Positions 29,048-39,380 are shown, counted from the first letter of the stretch. The stretch: DNA of 64,000 bases from Chloroflexota bacterium (GCA_026708115.1 JAPOVL010000035.1:146494-210493), one strand, 5' to 3'. A program made the numbers and translations. Notes: generated from the letters alone by a model not told the origin.

Positions 29048-30646
29048 ATGCCAAAGAATAAACTCGCCTCGCTAGCGGCTGCCGTTGAAATGATCCCGGA
29101 TCATGCCATCGTGTCAGTCAGTTCATCAAGTGGCTTGGGCTGCCCGGATGCAACCCTGAAGGCAATAGGCCAGCGCTTCGATAAAACAGGCGCGCCGCGT
29201 AACATCACCACCATCCATCCAATCGCAGCCGGAGACATGTACGGCATCGATGGCATCGATCACATCGCCAAGAAGGGCCTGCTCAAGCGCGTCATAGCCG
29301 GTTCATATCCCAGCGGACCGTCTTCCCGAGAGTCGCCGCGAATCTGGCAAATGATTCACAACAATGAGGTCGAAGCCTATAACTTGCCCAGCGGCATTAT
29401 TTTCCATATGCACCGAGAAGCCGCCGCAAAACGCCCCGGTGTCCTGACGAAGATTGGTTGGGATACAGTCGTTGATCCCGCGCATCGTGGCGGGAAAATG
29501 AATAGTATCACCGGGGAAGATATCGTTACACGGGTCGAGTTTGCCGGCGACGAATGGCTATTCTACAAGTCGATTCCGGTAGACGTCGCCATCGTTCGGG
29601 GTACAACTGCCGATGAAGCCGGCAATCTGTCGATGGAGCATGAAGGCGCCTATCTGGGTGTCTTGGACCAGGCCCTGGCCGCGCGCAACAACGGCGGTAT
29701 CGTCATAGCGCAGGTCAAGCGCATTGCTCCCAGTGGCAGTTTGCCGCCCCAGTCCATTCGCGTGCCAAGTACGCTGATCGATTGCATCGTTCTCGATCCC
29801 GAACAATTGCAGACCACGCAAACGCAGTATGAACCCGCGATCAGCGGCGAGTTGCCGCGTCCTATGACCAGCTTCCCTCATGTGGAATGGGGCATCTCCA
29901 AAGTCATCGCCAGGCGCGCCGCCATGACACTCAAGGAGGGTGAATCAGTTAACCTCGGCTTTGGTATTTCCGCCCTTGTTCCTTATATCTTGCTAGAAGA
30001 AGGGCTGCACGGTTCAGTCACATGGGTGATAGAACAGGGCGCGGTCGGGGGCCTGCCCCTACAAGATTTTCAGTTTGGCTGCGCCTCCAACCTCGAAGCC
30101 ATTATCCCCTCGCCAGATCAATTCACCTACTTGCAAGGCGCTGGTTTCGATCGCACATTGCTGTCATTTATGGAAGTGGACGCGGCGGGCAGTGTTAATG
30201 TGTCCCGGCTGGCGTCCAAACCCCACGTTACCGCGGGTATCGGCGGCTTTATCGATATAACATCGGGGGCAAAACATATTGTGTTCAGTGGCGCTTTCAC
30301 CGCTGGTGGTCTCAAACTCGCAGTCGACGACGGGCAGCTTCGGATTCTGCAAGAAGGACGCTTCAAGAAATTTGTTCCCCATATAGAAGAAGTCACCTTC
30401 AGCGGTCTGCGCGCGCGTCAAACCGGCCAGAAGGTAACTTACATCACCGAGCGCTGCGTCATCAGTTTGGAGTCGCAAGGTCTTACTGTGACAGAGATTG
30501 CGCCGGGCATGCGCCTGGAAGAGGATGTGCTTTGTCAAGCAAGTATAGATTTGCATGTCAGCCCAAATCTTACTGTGATGGACGCGGAACTGTTTTCACC
30601 GGCGCCGATGCAACTGAAGCTTCGGAAGAAACCGAGCATGCCATGA
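29048..30646 (+). CDS. Family I CoA-transferase (acyl-CoA:acetate/propionate CoA-transferase-like)
   Basis: 'WVIEQGAVGGLPLQDFQFGCASNLEAIIPSPDQFTYLQGAGFDRTLLSFMEVDAAGSVNVS' with catalytic-Glu context EQG. Confidence 0.88.
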   Translation: MPKNKLASLAAAVEMIPDHAIVSVSSSSGLGCPDATLKAIGQRFDKTGAPRNITTIHPIAAGDMYGIDGIDHIAKKGLLKRVIAGSYPSGPSSRESPRIWQMIHNNEVEAYNLPSGIIFHMHREAAAKRPGVLTKIGWDTVVDPAHRGGKMNSITGEDIVTRVEFAGDEWLFYKSIPVDVAIVRGTTADEAGNLSMEHEGAYLGVLDQALAARNNGGIVIAQVKRIAPSGSLPPQSIRVPSTLIDCIVLDPEQLQTTQTQYEPAISGELPRPMTSFPHVEWGISKVIARRAAMTLKEGESVNLGFGISALVPYILLEEGLHGSVTWVIEQGAVGGLPLQDFQFGCASNLEAIIPSPDQFTYLQGAGFDRTLLSFMEVDAAGSVNVSRLASKPHVTAGIGGFIDITSGAKHIVFSGAFTAGGLKLAVDDGQLRILQEGRFKKFVPHIEEVTFSGLRARQTGQKVTYITERCVISLESQGLTVTEIAPGMRLEEDVLCQASIDLHVSPNLTVMDAELFSPAPMQLKLRKKPSMP

Positions 30647-31416
30647 GCAAGATCGATTTCTCTGTCCAAGGGCATATCGCTCATATTCAGTTGAACCGTC
30701 CTGAAAAACTGAATGCGATTGATCGCGATATGCTCGTCGAGTTAAGTGAGATTGTCGAGCAAGTTGACCGCAATGTTGAGGCGCGCGTGGTTGTCCTCCG
30801 CGCCGGCGGAAAACGCGCCTTCTGCGTCGGCGCCGATATCCATACCTGGACATCGCTTGCCCCCCTGGATATGTGGCGACGCTGGATCCGCGATGGCCAC
30901 CGCTTGTTTGATCGTATTGCGGCGCTCCGCCAACCGGTGATCGCTGTTCTCAACGGCTTCACCTTGGGCGGCGGTTTAGAACTGGCTTTAGCCGCGGATA
31001 TTCGTCTGGCAGCCGCAGATATCGAACTTGGTTTTCCCGAAGTATCGATTGCGACGGTACCTGGTTGGGGAGGTACACATCGCTTGCCCGCCTTGATCGG
31101 CGCCGGACGCGCCAAACAGATGATTTTCTCGGCACAGCGTATTTCGGCAGCGACAGCGGAACATTGGGGGCTTGTCAACGAAGTCTTGCCGCCCGATCAA
31201 TTGGACAGTCGCGCGGATGAACTGGCGCGGCAGATCGCGGCCAATGCGCCCCTGGCTGTGCAATTTGCCAAGCAAGCCATCAATGGCGCGCATCAGGGTG
31301 CGGCGGGTTCTACACTGGAAGGGCTTGCCGGCGCGCTTGCCGCTCACACACAAGATGCGCAAGAAGGCATGGCGTCATTTAACGAAAGACGCCACCCGAA
31401 CTATTCAGGCAAGTAA
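30643..31416 (+). CDS. Enoyl-CoA hydratase/isomerase family protein
   Basis: 'HIAHIQLNRPEKLNAIDRDML', 'FCVGADIHTW', 'GFTLGGGLELALAADIRLAA'; start at 30643 gives ATGA overlap with CoA-transferase stop. Confidence 0.92.
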   Translation: MSKIDFSVQGHIAHIQLNRPEKLNAIDRDMLVELSEIVEQVDRNVEARVVVLRAGGKRAFCVGADIHTWTSLAPLDMWRRWIRDGHRLFDRIAALRQPVIAVLNGFTLGGGLELALAADIRLAAADIELGFPEVSIATVPGWGGTHRLPALIGAGRAKQMIFSAQRISAATAEHWGLVNEVLPPDQLDSRADELARQIAANAPLAVQFAKQAINGAHQGAAGSTLEGLAGALAAHTQDAQEGMASFNERRHPNYSGK

Positions 31417-31423
31417 GACATCG

Positions 31424-31441
31424 GCCGAGTGATCGGCTTTT
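31424..31441 (+). terminator. Short hairpin plus T-run after enoyl-CoA hydratase
   Basis: GCCGA-GTGA-TCGGC followed by TTTT (31424-31441). Confidence 0.45.
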
Positions 31442-31501
31442 GTTGTCTCCCTCTGCGCTTGAAATGCATCTTAGGTAGCGCCATTCTCATCCAGAACTGT
31501 T

Positions 31502-31696
31502 GTGGGAACCGCGCGCAATATATCGTCAAGGCGCATGAATCCTCGCTTCGGGATTAGCGACCGGATCGTCATTCTAAACCGCGGTCGGATTGTTGAACAA
31601 GGCACAGCGGAAGAGGTCATCAGGAATCCGCAACATCCTTATTCCCAGTCCCTGATTCAAGCCATTCCTCCGCCGAATCCCGACATCCAATGGTGA
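31502..31696 (+). pseudogene. C-terminal remnant of oligopeptide ABC ATPase
   Basis: 'SDRIVILNRGRIVEQGTAEEVIRNPQHPYSQSLIQAIPPPNPDIQW' matches ATPase tail after Walker B; no Walker A or signature in this region. Confidence 0.75.
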
Positions 31697-31959
31697 TGGC
31701 CCTTTTGCCTGACCGCCCATTGCTTCTTCCACGAATCATGAACGCTAACGGAAAGAGCTGACGTGAAATCGGTATCGGGTTCGAGCAACAAGCAAGCGCC
31801 GTTTTACCCCAGTGGCAGCGCGGATATTGACATTGTATGACGCGATATCACGGCCGCGCACAGTACCGGGCGTATTTGCCGATATAGGCATACCTCTCGG
31901 GTTATGACCTTAACCATTTAGCTTGGCGAGTCAATTATGAGGTGGGGTTCGCAAGATAT

Positions 31960-32777
31960 TCAGTCTTGCGGTGTCTTACCTTCCAAAGACCTGCTGACAA
32001 AGCGCTCACGGTTGGTCAGCTGAATCGTCATGCCGCCGTCGGTGAAGATGTTGGCGCCGGTCACATACGAGGATTGCTCCCCCGCCAGGAAGAGCACCAC
32101 GTTGCCCACCTCGCGCGGGGATTGCACACGACCAAGCGGGATGTTGTCCATCCAGTGCTGCCGCGCCAGCTCGGCGTCTTCCGCGGCGTCCTGGATATCG
32201 TTCCAGATCTGGGTGTCCGTCAGACCCGGACTGATAGCATTGACGCGAATGCCGTAGGGGGCGAATTCGATCGCCATGGAACGAGTCATCATATCGACGC
32301 CGCCCTTGGAGGCGGCATAGGGGGCGGTAGCCGGCAAGGTAGCGACGGTGTGCACGCTAGCGATATTGATGATATTGCCGCTGCGCCGCGCGACCATCGC
32401 CTCCAGCGCGTAACGACTGCAGAGAAGACTGCCCTTCAGATCCACGTCGACGACACGGTCCCAGTCGGCTTCGTCCATTTCCAGCGTTGGCTTCACGAAG
32501 TTCACGCCGGCATTGTTAACCAGCGTGTCAATCTTACCGTAGGCTGAGAGGGTTTGGTCAATGAGTCTCTTGCAGTCATCCGCCTTGGAGACGTCGGTCT
32601 TGACGAACAGACCCTTGCGTAGCACTGCTGTAAGTCGGCTGTGACCTGCGCGCCCAGCCGCTAATTGATGTCCGCGACGACAACTTCCGCGTCCGCTTCG
32701 GCGAAACACTCCGCAATGCCGGCACCTATGCCGCTGGCCGCACCGGTAACAACAGCAATATGCCCGTTCCAAGTCAT
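31960..32777 (-). pseudogene. SDR oxidoreductase pseudogene (paralog of 62835-63653)
   Basis: From ATG 32777: MTWNGHIAVVTGAASGIGAGIAECFAEADAEVVVADIN*RLGAQVTADLQQCYA then frameshift into ORF 31960-32772. TAG at 32663-32661; 1-nt deletion near 32613-32619 relative to paralog. Confidence 0.85.
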
Positions 32778-32894
32778 TGCAGCAGCTTTCTTATTAATAA
32801 GTACTTTTTGCGGAATATTTTACTCAACCCGGTATCTTAATGGTCAAGTCCAGGAATTGTATCGCGGCGGCTGATAGAATGCAAAACAACGGTC

Positions 32895-33752
32895 TCAAGC
32901 ATCCAGGTGGTAGAAGGCCGCGGCGTTGTCGTGGAAAAGTTTCTTCAACTCTTCTTCAGAACAACCCTCAACCGCCCAGGCAAGCGTTTCTACCCAACGT
33001 GGATACTCTGTCGCCTGATAGGCGACAGGCCAATCGCCGCCATACATCACGCGATCAAAACCAAAACATTCGATGACATGATCAATATAAGGTTTGAGCT
33101 GTTCCTTGGTCCAATGGCGATGATCCGCCTCCGTGACCAGACCCGAGATTTTGCACCAGACGTTGGGAAACTCGGAAAGGGTCTTGATTTCGGCGCGCCA
33201 GGGATCCATCAGGTTATGCTTAATATCCGGCTTGCCAATATGATCCAGGATGAACTGAACATCGGGGCATTGTGCCACCATTTTAATGGTGTTGGCCATT
33301 TGCGGGTGAAAGATGCAAATGTCGAAGCTCAGGCCAAACTCTGGCAGCAGCCGCAGCCCCGCAATAAAATCCGGCCGCAGGCAAAACTCGATATCCGGCT
33401 CAAACTGTATGATGCGGCGGACGCCCTTGATTCGCGGGTTCGCGGACAGTTTTTCCAGTGCGGGACCAGCGGCGTCGCCGAGTTCCAGCGGCGCCCACGG
33501 CACGACTCCTTGAAGCCGTCCGTCTTGGCTGGCAAGGCTTTCTACCCAGTCCGCTTCCTGCTGGAACTGGGCGAAATCCACCTCCGCCTGCAAGAACACC
33601 ATTTTCTCAACAGAGACCGGTCCACAAGCTCGATCGTAGTCCTCGAGCAAATAGGGTTTGTTCAGCAAAGGGATGTCATCCAGCCAGGGATAGCGCAAAA
33701 GCTGAGGATCCCAGACATGGAGATGCGTATCAATAATCGGAAAAGCCGGCAT
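32895..33752 (-). CDS. Amidohydrolase-family lactonase (L-fuconolactonase-like)
   Basis: 'MPAFPIIDTHLHVWDPQLLRYPWL', 'FILDHIGKPDIK', 'RVMYGGDWPVAYQATEY'; start moved to ATG 33752. Confidence 0.85.
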   Translation of the reverse strand: MPAFPIIDTHLHVWDPQLLRYPWLDDIPLLNKPYLLEDYDRACGPVSVEKMVFLQAEVDFAQFQQEADWVESLASQDGRLQGVVPWAPLELGDAAGPALEKLSANPRIKGVRRIIQFEPDIEFCLRPDFIAGLRLLPEFGLSFDICIFHPQMANTIKMVAQCPDVQFILDHIGKPDIKHNLMDPWRAEIKTLSEFPNVWCKISGLVTEADHRHWTKEQLKPYIDHVIECFGFDRVMYGGDWPVAYQATEYPRWVETLAWAVEGCSEEELKKLFHDNAAAFYHLDA

Positions 33753-34023
33753 TGCTTCCCTCCCGGTCAATTGCCCGCGTACAATCCTGTCGCGTCTAAT
33801 CCACATTCCAAGACTTTGGATAGCAAATCCAGTCTATATACAGTTGCATACATTGTCAAACTATCGCTACGACTACTCGCGCTATGCGCATGGCAAGCGC
33901 AAGTCTTAACTTTCAGCTGACGCTGTATTGTATTACGTATCGGATCTCGGCAAATGGGTTACGGGCCAAGTGGCGGAAATCAACGGGAGCGGCTGGTTCG
34001 TATAAGCGCGCCGGAAAGATTGG

Positions 34024-34185
34024 CTACATGCGGGAATATCTCTTAATAAAGCGCCATTCGCTGAAGTCGGCGCGCGGCGGCACGATGTCATTGAAGATCG
34101 AGCAGTGGCCGACGAGTCCGGAGCCTTCCAGCGCGAAGTAACCGGATTCAATAGCCTTGTCGGTATGGGACAGCTGAAGCTGCAT
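34024..34185 (-). pseudogene. Short 53-aa ORF, probable C-terminal remnant of a jelly-roll/LamG-like protein
   Basis: MQLQLSHTDKAIESGYFALEGSGLVGHCSIFNDIVPPRADFSEWRFIKRYSRM*, similar in style to beta-sandwich tail of 9532-11691. Confidence 0.35.
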
Positions 34186-34186
34186 T

Positions 34187-34978
34187 TCAGTCGAGATCCA
34201 TGGTTGCCATTACACCGATGTGATCAGAGAGCAGCAGACTGCCCTCATTAATCGCCTCTGTATTGACCAGCGAGACGCTGACCATCCGGTCAAGGCTGTC
34301 GCGCTGAGTGAAAAAGCCGTCGATGCGTTGGGAGAGCGGCTCCTTAAGGTCTAAGGGCGAAGTGTATCCGGTCTCGCTTCCGTTTTTCGCGGTCCACAGG
34401 TCGGCATACTGATGTTCTGCGAGCGGCGCCAAGTATTCCGGCTGCGTATCGAGATTGATGTTGAAGTCACCAGCCAGAATATGCTGGCAGCCGGCAAACT
34501 GCGCGCGCCGCATGACGTCCAGGCAAGACTTGATCCCGATTTCTTTCTGTCCGTCGCTTAAAAACAGGTGAGTATTGAACACAGCCAGGGAATAACCAGA
34601 GGGCGTTTCCACGGTCATATACTGTACTATGCGCATCCAGGGATTGCGCATTTCGCGCTCCCGCTCAATATCGACCTTGCCCCGGTCCAGCGCGGGCAGG
34701 CGGGAGAATATCGCCAGTCCCAGCGGGTAAGGCGTTAGGGAACCGTCATCGCTCGGCGCATAATTGGCATGCGGATAGCGCCTAAAGCTGTGCGACTTGA
34801 GATACTCGAAGTGGTCGGGCGTCGATTCCTGGATACAGACAATATCGACTTCCAGATCGACCATATTGTGCCCGATCGCATTGGCGCGCTCCTGCCAATG
34901 GTCGTTCACATTCCAGATGTTCTGTGTGACGATTCGTAACGAAGGCATTGAATTCCTCGAATTGACTGTCTTGTTCAC
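34187..34978 (-). CDS. Endonuclease/exonuclease/phosphatase family protein
   Basis: 'LRIVTQNIWNVNDHWQERANAI', 'DIVCIQEST', 'HILAGDFNINLDTQPEY', 'LLSDHIGVMATMDL'. Confidence 0.9.
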   Translation of the reverse strand: MNKTVNSRNSMPSLRIVTQNIWNVNDHWQERANAIGHNMVDLEVDIVCIQESTPDHFEYLKSHSFRRYPHANYAPSDDGSLTPYPLGLAIFSRLPALDRGKVDIEREREMRNPWMRIVQYMTVETPSGYSLAVFNTHLFLSDGQKEIGIKSCLDVMRRAQFAGCQHILAGDFNINLDTQPEYLAPLAEHQYADLWTAKNGSETGYTSPLDLKEPLSQRIDGFFTQRDSLDRMVSVSLVNTEAINEGSLLLSDHIGVMATMDLD

Positions 34979-35037
34979 AACTTTAATCGGACGCGTAATC
35001 CGCGAGAAACCAAACTGTACGGGCGCTGCCGGTCGCC

Positions 35038-35919
35038 CTATTTGCTGCGCGTGAGCGCGAAGCCCTGCAGGAATTGCTTCTGCATCAGAACGAAGATGAA
35101 GATTGGCGGGATGCTCGCGATGACCGCGCCCAGCATGATCGGCCCCCAGGTACGTCCTATTTCAACGCCATCGTCCAGCGTGCTTAGCCCCACTTGAATC
35201 ACCTGCAAATCCGGGTTGGTGACGATCAGCAGGGGCCACAAATAGCTGTTCCAGCCGCCGATGAACATGATGACGACCAGCGCAGTTATCGTGTTTCGGC
35301 TGAGCGGCACCAGGACGCGCAGCAAGAATTGCAACGGCCCCGCGCCATCCAGCTGCGCCGCTTCGGACAGTTCCGGTGTAATGCTGGCGAAATGCTGGCG
35401 AAACAGAAATACGCCGGTAGGGCTTGCCACAGCCGGCACTACCAGGGCAGTCCAGGTGTTGCCCCAGCCTAATTCCAGAGCGACCAGGCGGAACAGAGCG
35501 ATGATCGTCACCTCGCCCGGCACCATGAGCGCGGCAAGGATAAAACCAAATACGAGCGACTTGGCGGGGAAGCGGAAATAGACCAACGCCATGCCACTGA
35601 AGATCGACAAGACAACTTTGCCAAGGGTGACCATGGTCGCCACTGCAAAGGTATTGAACATCAGACGGGCGATGTTGCGATCGAGCACCGTCTGCAAATT
35701 GAAGCTGAAAGAGTCGCCTGGAATCATCTGCAACCGGAACATCTGGGCATTGTTTTGCGTGCTGACCAGTGCCGCGTAAAACAAGGGAAATCCCATAAAT
35801 ATCACAGCGATCCACAAGAGGATGTGGATATACCAGCGCCTGAACGAGATCTGCTCGCGGAGAAGGCGAAACAGTGGCGGCGGTTGATCATCCCTGCGTC
35901 GGCGAGTTCGGGCAGTCAT
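35038..35919 (-). CDS. Carbohydrate ABC transporter permease (MalG-like)
   Basis: 'ELSEAAQLDGAGPLQFLLRVLVPLSRNTITALVVIMFIGGWNSYLWPLLIV'. Confidence 0.92.
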   Translation of the reverse strand: MTARTRRRRDDQPPPLFRLLREQISFRRWYIHILLWIAVIFMGFPLFYAALVSTQNNAQMFRLQMIPGDSFSFNLQTVLDRNIARLMFNTFAVATMVTLGKVVLSIFSGMALVYFRFPAKSLVFGFILAALMVPGEVTIIALFRLVALELGWGNTWTALVVPAVASPTGVFLFRQHFASITPELSEAAQLDGAGPLQFLLRVLVPLSRNTITALVVIMFIGGWNSYLWPLLIVTNPDLQVIQVGLSTLDDGVEIGRTWGPIMLGAVIASIPPIFIFVLMQKQFLQGFALTRSK

Positions 35920-35920
35920 A

Positions 35921-37255
35921 TCAGTCAGCTCCGTAGGTGACGCGCCGGCCCATGACGCGGAACTGCACGTAGGTGAGGCCGATCACCACCATGAACAAGA
36001 CGATAGATTGTGCCGCGGCTTTCCCTATATCGCGGCTTTCAACGCCGACGCGAATGATATCCACGACCAGGTTTGTCGTCGCGTTTACTGGTCCGCCCTC
36101 GGTGAGGTTTTCAATAACGGCAAAAAGATCGAAAAAGCTGTAATTCAGATTGAGAAACACGACGAAAAAGATGTAGGGAGAAATCATCGGTATGGTCACA
36201 TTAAGGAAGCGCTTCCAGGCATTGGCGCCATCGATCGCGGCGGCCTCCATCAATTCCATTGGTACAGCTTGCAGAGCCGCGATATAAATCAGGACGTTGA
36301 ATCCCAGTTTGTTCCAGGCGGCGGCTGCCACTACCGAGGCGCGCGCCCACCAGGGGTCGGACAGAAACGGAACGGGCTCTGCGCCGAAGAGACGCAAAAC
36401 TTGATTCATGAATCCCGATCCGCCACCGCCCAGCAAGATCGCGAAAACGATGCCGACCACGACGCCGGAAATGGCATAAGGCCAGATCATCAGGGTGCGA
36501 TAAACCGAGGCGCCCCGTATCTTCTGTGACGCCAGCAGGGCGATAGACAGTCCCAACACATTCGCGACAATTACAATAAACACGGAGAAGAATAAGCTAT
36601 TGCCGAAGACAGCCAAATAGCGAGCGTTTTCGGCATGCCAGATAAAGCCATCGCTCAAGATGTAATAGTGGGCGTCCTGCAAGCGGCTGGCAATCAGACT
36701 GGCGAAGTTATCAAGACAAATGAAGGCGGTATTCGCCACCCCGCGCCGCGCTAACTGTGTACCCAGGAAGAAGTTTTGCGCCGCCGGATAATAGGTGAAG
36801 ACAGCGAGCCCGACGAGGGTCGGCGCCAGGAATATCCAGGGCGAGAAATCGTAGCCGACGAAGGTGCCTGGCGCCGTGTCCGCCTTCCAAACCGTAGCGC
36901 TGCGCGTCCGCCAATGATGACGCAGTCTATCAATCGCCAGAGCGAAGGCCCATACGACAACGATGACTAGGAGAATTCCAAGGAGCGCCACAGCGTTGAC
37001 CGTGAGCGTCCTTCCCAGAACGCTGATCTTGAAGAATATATGGTGCTCGGGATCTAGGACACAGTACTGCAGGGGGATCATGGTCGCCAGGCTGCCCAGG
37101 AGCCCGGCGACAGCGCCCAGCGCCAGGCCGCCCCTCAGTGCTCTGCCGCGGCGCTTTAAGATCGCGCCGACAACGAGCGCGCCCAGAGCGGACGCGAGAA
37201 TTGTGAACAGGAATGCGGACACCGTCTTGGCGCCTCCCTGGAGTGGCTCAGCCAA
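35921..37255 (-). CDS. Carbohydrate ABC transporter permease (MalF-like) with N-terminal extension
   Basis: 'LMEAAAIDGANAWKRFLNVTIPMISPYIFFVVFLNLNYSFFDLFAVI'; extra N-terminal TM region. Confidence 0.9.
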   Translation of the reverse strand: MAEPLQGGAKTVSAFLFTILASALGALVVGAILKRRGRALRGGLALGAVAGLLGSLATMIPLQYCVLDPEHHIFFKISVLGRTLTVNAVALLGILLVIVVVWAFALAIDRLRHHWRTRSATVWKADTAPGTFVGYDFSPWIFLAPTLVGLAVFTYYPAAQNFFLGTQLARRGVANTAFICLDNFASLIASRLQDAHYYILSDGFIWHAENARYLAVFGNSLFFSVFIVIVANVLGLSIALLASQKIRGASVYRTLMIWPYAISGVVVGIVFAILLGGGGSGFMNQVLRLFGAEPVPFLSDPWWARASVVAAAAWNKLGFNVLIYIAALQAVPMELMEAAAIDGANAWKRFLNVTIPMISPYIFFVVFLNLNYSFFDLFAVIENLTEGGPVNATTNLVVDIIRVGVESRDIGKAAAQSIVLFMVVIGLTYVQFRVMGRRVTYGAD

Positions 37256-37389
37256 TTCGCTCGACTAGGTCAACGCCGCGGGTGGCGTTCACACAGATTA
37301 TCGCATGACCAACGCCATGCGCGAACGCTGTCGAAGAAGATGAGGTGGGGGATGGGGCAATCGCCCCATCCGCTTATGTGTTGCCTTGT

Positions 37390-38754
37390 CTACATTTCCT
37401 CGCAAGGCACCAGCAAGTTGTATTCTTCGATGAGCAGGTCGGCCTCCGCCTTCAGGCGATCCAGCGACTCCTGGATATCGGCATCGTTACGGAGGATGTT
37501 TTGGAAGACTTCCCGATACATCTGGTAGACCTGCGCGAAGCTGCCGAAGATCGCGCCGGCGGTTTGCGGGACCCGGGCCGACGCAGCCAATTGGTGGTTT
37601 GCAACGGCGAATGTCGGATTTTCTTCGAACCAGCCTTCCGCTTCCAGGTAGTCATAGCCGGACTGCGTCACCGGAATGTAGCCAGTTGACTTGTGCCAAT
37701 TGGCGATGTTCTCCGGTTCCAGCATATACATGAGGAAGGTCAAGGCGCCTTCTTCCACTTCTGGCGCGAGGCCATTGGTCAAGAGGATCATCCCGCCGCC
37801 GACGGTGTTGCCGACGTAATCCACATCCTGATTGTAAAACATGCGATCGGCGCCCACGGTGAAACCGTTGCCTTCAGCGATTTCCACGCGACTGCGGGCG
37901 GCGGCGCTGGAGTTCAAATGCAATGCCAATTTGCTGTCAGCCCATTTGATGTCGTACTCGGCCCGGCCATAATCGACCCAATAGCCGGCGTCCTCGAGGC
38001 TCTTGTGCCAGGCCAGGTAATCTACTGCCTCCTGACTGTTAAACAGCACCTCGGTGACACAGCCGCCGCCGCGACCGTTCTCGTTGTTGGACATAAAGGC
38101 GCCCTGCATCGCCAGCGCGTTTTCAAAGTACCAGCCGCCGGCGCCGAAATTGATGCAGTCCACATCAGGAAACTTGTCAACGATGATGGCGCAGACTTCG
38201 TGGACTTCCGCCCAGGTCGAGGGGATGGCGGCGAAATCGTTGACATCTTCGGCCACGCCGGCTTCCACGAGCAGATCCATGTTGCCAAAGACGATCGGCG
38301 TCGAGGCGTTCCAGGGCAATTCGTAGTACTCGCCATCCAACTGAAAGAACATCGCGGCGGGACCGACAATCTCGTCGAGGCGCACGGGAATTCCATTGAT
38401 TTCGGTACGGCCGGCAATGGCTTCGTGTAGAGGCTTGAAGAACCCGGTATCACGGGGCGCCTGCGTATTGCTCGTGGTCCCTTGCAGCAGCTCGGGCGGA
38501 TCGCCCTGTTCCTGCGCCAGCGTGTAGAGATCATAGGCGTTGCGGTAGCCGTCCAAAACACGCAGTTCCAGATCGTACTGCGGGAAGGCGGCTTCAAAGG
38601 CCGGTTCCACCACATCGGGCAACCAAGTGACGTTGCCCCAAACGTGCCAGAAGCGGATAGTCACGCGGTCGTCATCCTGTGCCAGGGTCAGGGATGGCGC
38701 CAGCACCAGCACCAGCATCAAGACGATCAAAAGAAGAGGCAGTTTCTTGTTCAT
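37390..38754 (-). CDS. Sugar (glycerol-3-phosphate-like) ABC substrate-binding protein
   Basis: Signal peptide 'MNKKLPLLLIVLMLVLVLAPSLTLAQDDDRVTIRFWHVWGN'; start set to ATG 38754. Confidence 0.9.
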   Translation of the reverse strand: MNKKLPLLLIVLMLVLVLAPSLTLAQDDDRVTIRFWHVWGNVTWLPDVVEPAFEAAFPQYDLELRVLDGYRNAYDLYTLAQEQGDPPELLQGTTSNTQAPRDTGFFKPLHEAIAGRTEINGIPVRLDEIVGPAAMFFQLDGEYYELPWNASTPIVFGNMDLLVEAGVAEDVNDFAAIPSTWAEVHEVCAIIVDKFPDVDCINFGAGGWYFENALAMQGAFMSNNENGRGGGCVTEVLFNSQEAVDYLAWHKSLEDAGYWVDYGRAEYDIKWADSKLALHLNSSAAARSRVEIAEGNGFTVGADRMFYNQDVDYVGNTVGGGMILLTNGLAPEVEEGALTFLMYMLEPENIANWHKSTGYIPVTQSGYDYLEAEGWFEENPTFAVANHQLAASARVPQTAGAIFGSFAQVYQMYREVFQNILRNDADIQESLDRLKAEADLLIEEYNLLVPCEEM

Positions 38755-38767
38755 GAGCTTATCCTTT

Positions 38768-39190
38768 TCATAAACTATCATATGGTATCCGAAAAAATTG
38801 CCGGACAATTCCTGATTCTAGCCAATCATCACAGGCGACGCAAACACAGGCTGAGGTCGGCACAAGAAAAACCTGCATGCTTAGAAGCTCAGGCCACAGG
38901 CCAGCCATAAATCGTCTGGAGCTGAAGCCGAAGATGATGACGAGCGGCAGCGACGCGAGGACATAGCCGGCGATATGGTAACGGCGATACTCCGGATTCT
39001 GCGCGAAACACCCGTTGCGCTGCAGGGTATAGACCAGATCGGAGGCAGTGCTCTTGTGCAGGTTTAGCGCCTTGGCGATATCCGCGATGCCCAATTCCGG
39101 ACGTTGCGAACCGAACAACAACAGCATATCCAGGGCGCGCTGCAGCGAAGATATGATCCGCGGATCTTTTTCTTTCTCGCCCGTCACCAT
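38768..39190 (-). pseudogene. Truncated IclR-family regulator (HTH only)
   Basis: 'RIISSLQRALDMLLLFGSQRPELGIADIAKALNLHKSTASDLVYTLQRNGCFAQNPEYRRYHIAGYVL' is IclR HTH; the effector domain is absent. Confidence 0.65.
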
Positions 39191-39380
39191 ACACTCCGTC
39201 CTGCTCTGATTCTCTTTTCTACAACAAAGCAGAGCAAAAGGTTCTGGGAGTATCGTCCAAGACAGCCTGAAGCCAGCGTCCGCGGATTGCCAGTTTCGCG
39301 AGATAATACAGGCCCGAAACGACCCATGTGCCTCTGCGGCGGAGTATTGCTACTATAAGGCAAGTTAGATTGGGCCAGTC

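Noticed and set aside
32907-33920. 337-aa + strand ORF opposite the amidohydrolase
   Set aside because: Shadow ORF; the minus strand carries clear metal-hydrolase motifs (DTHLHVWDP, GGDWPVAY).
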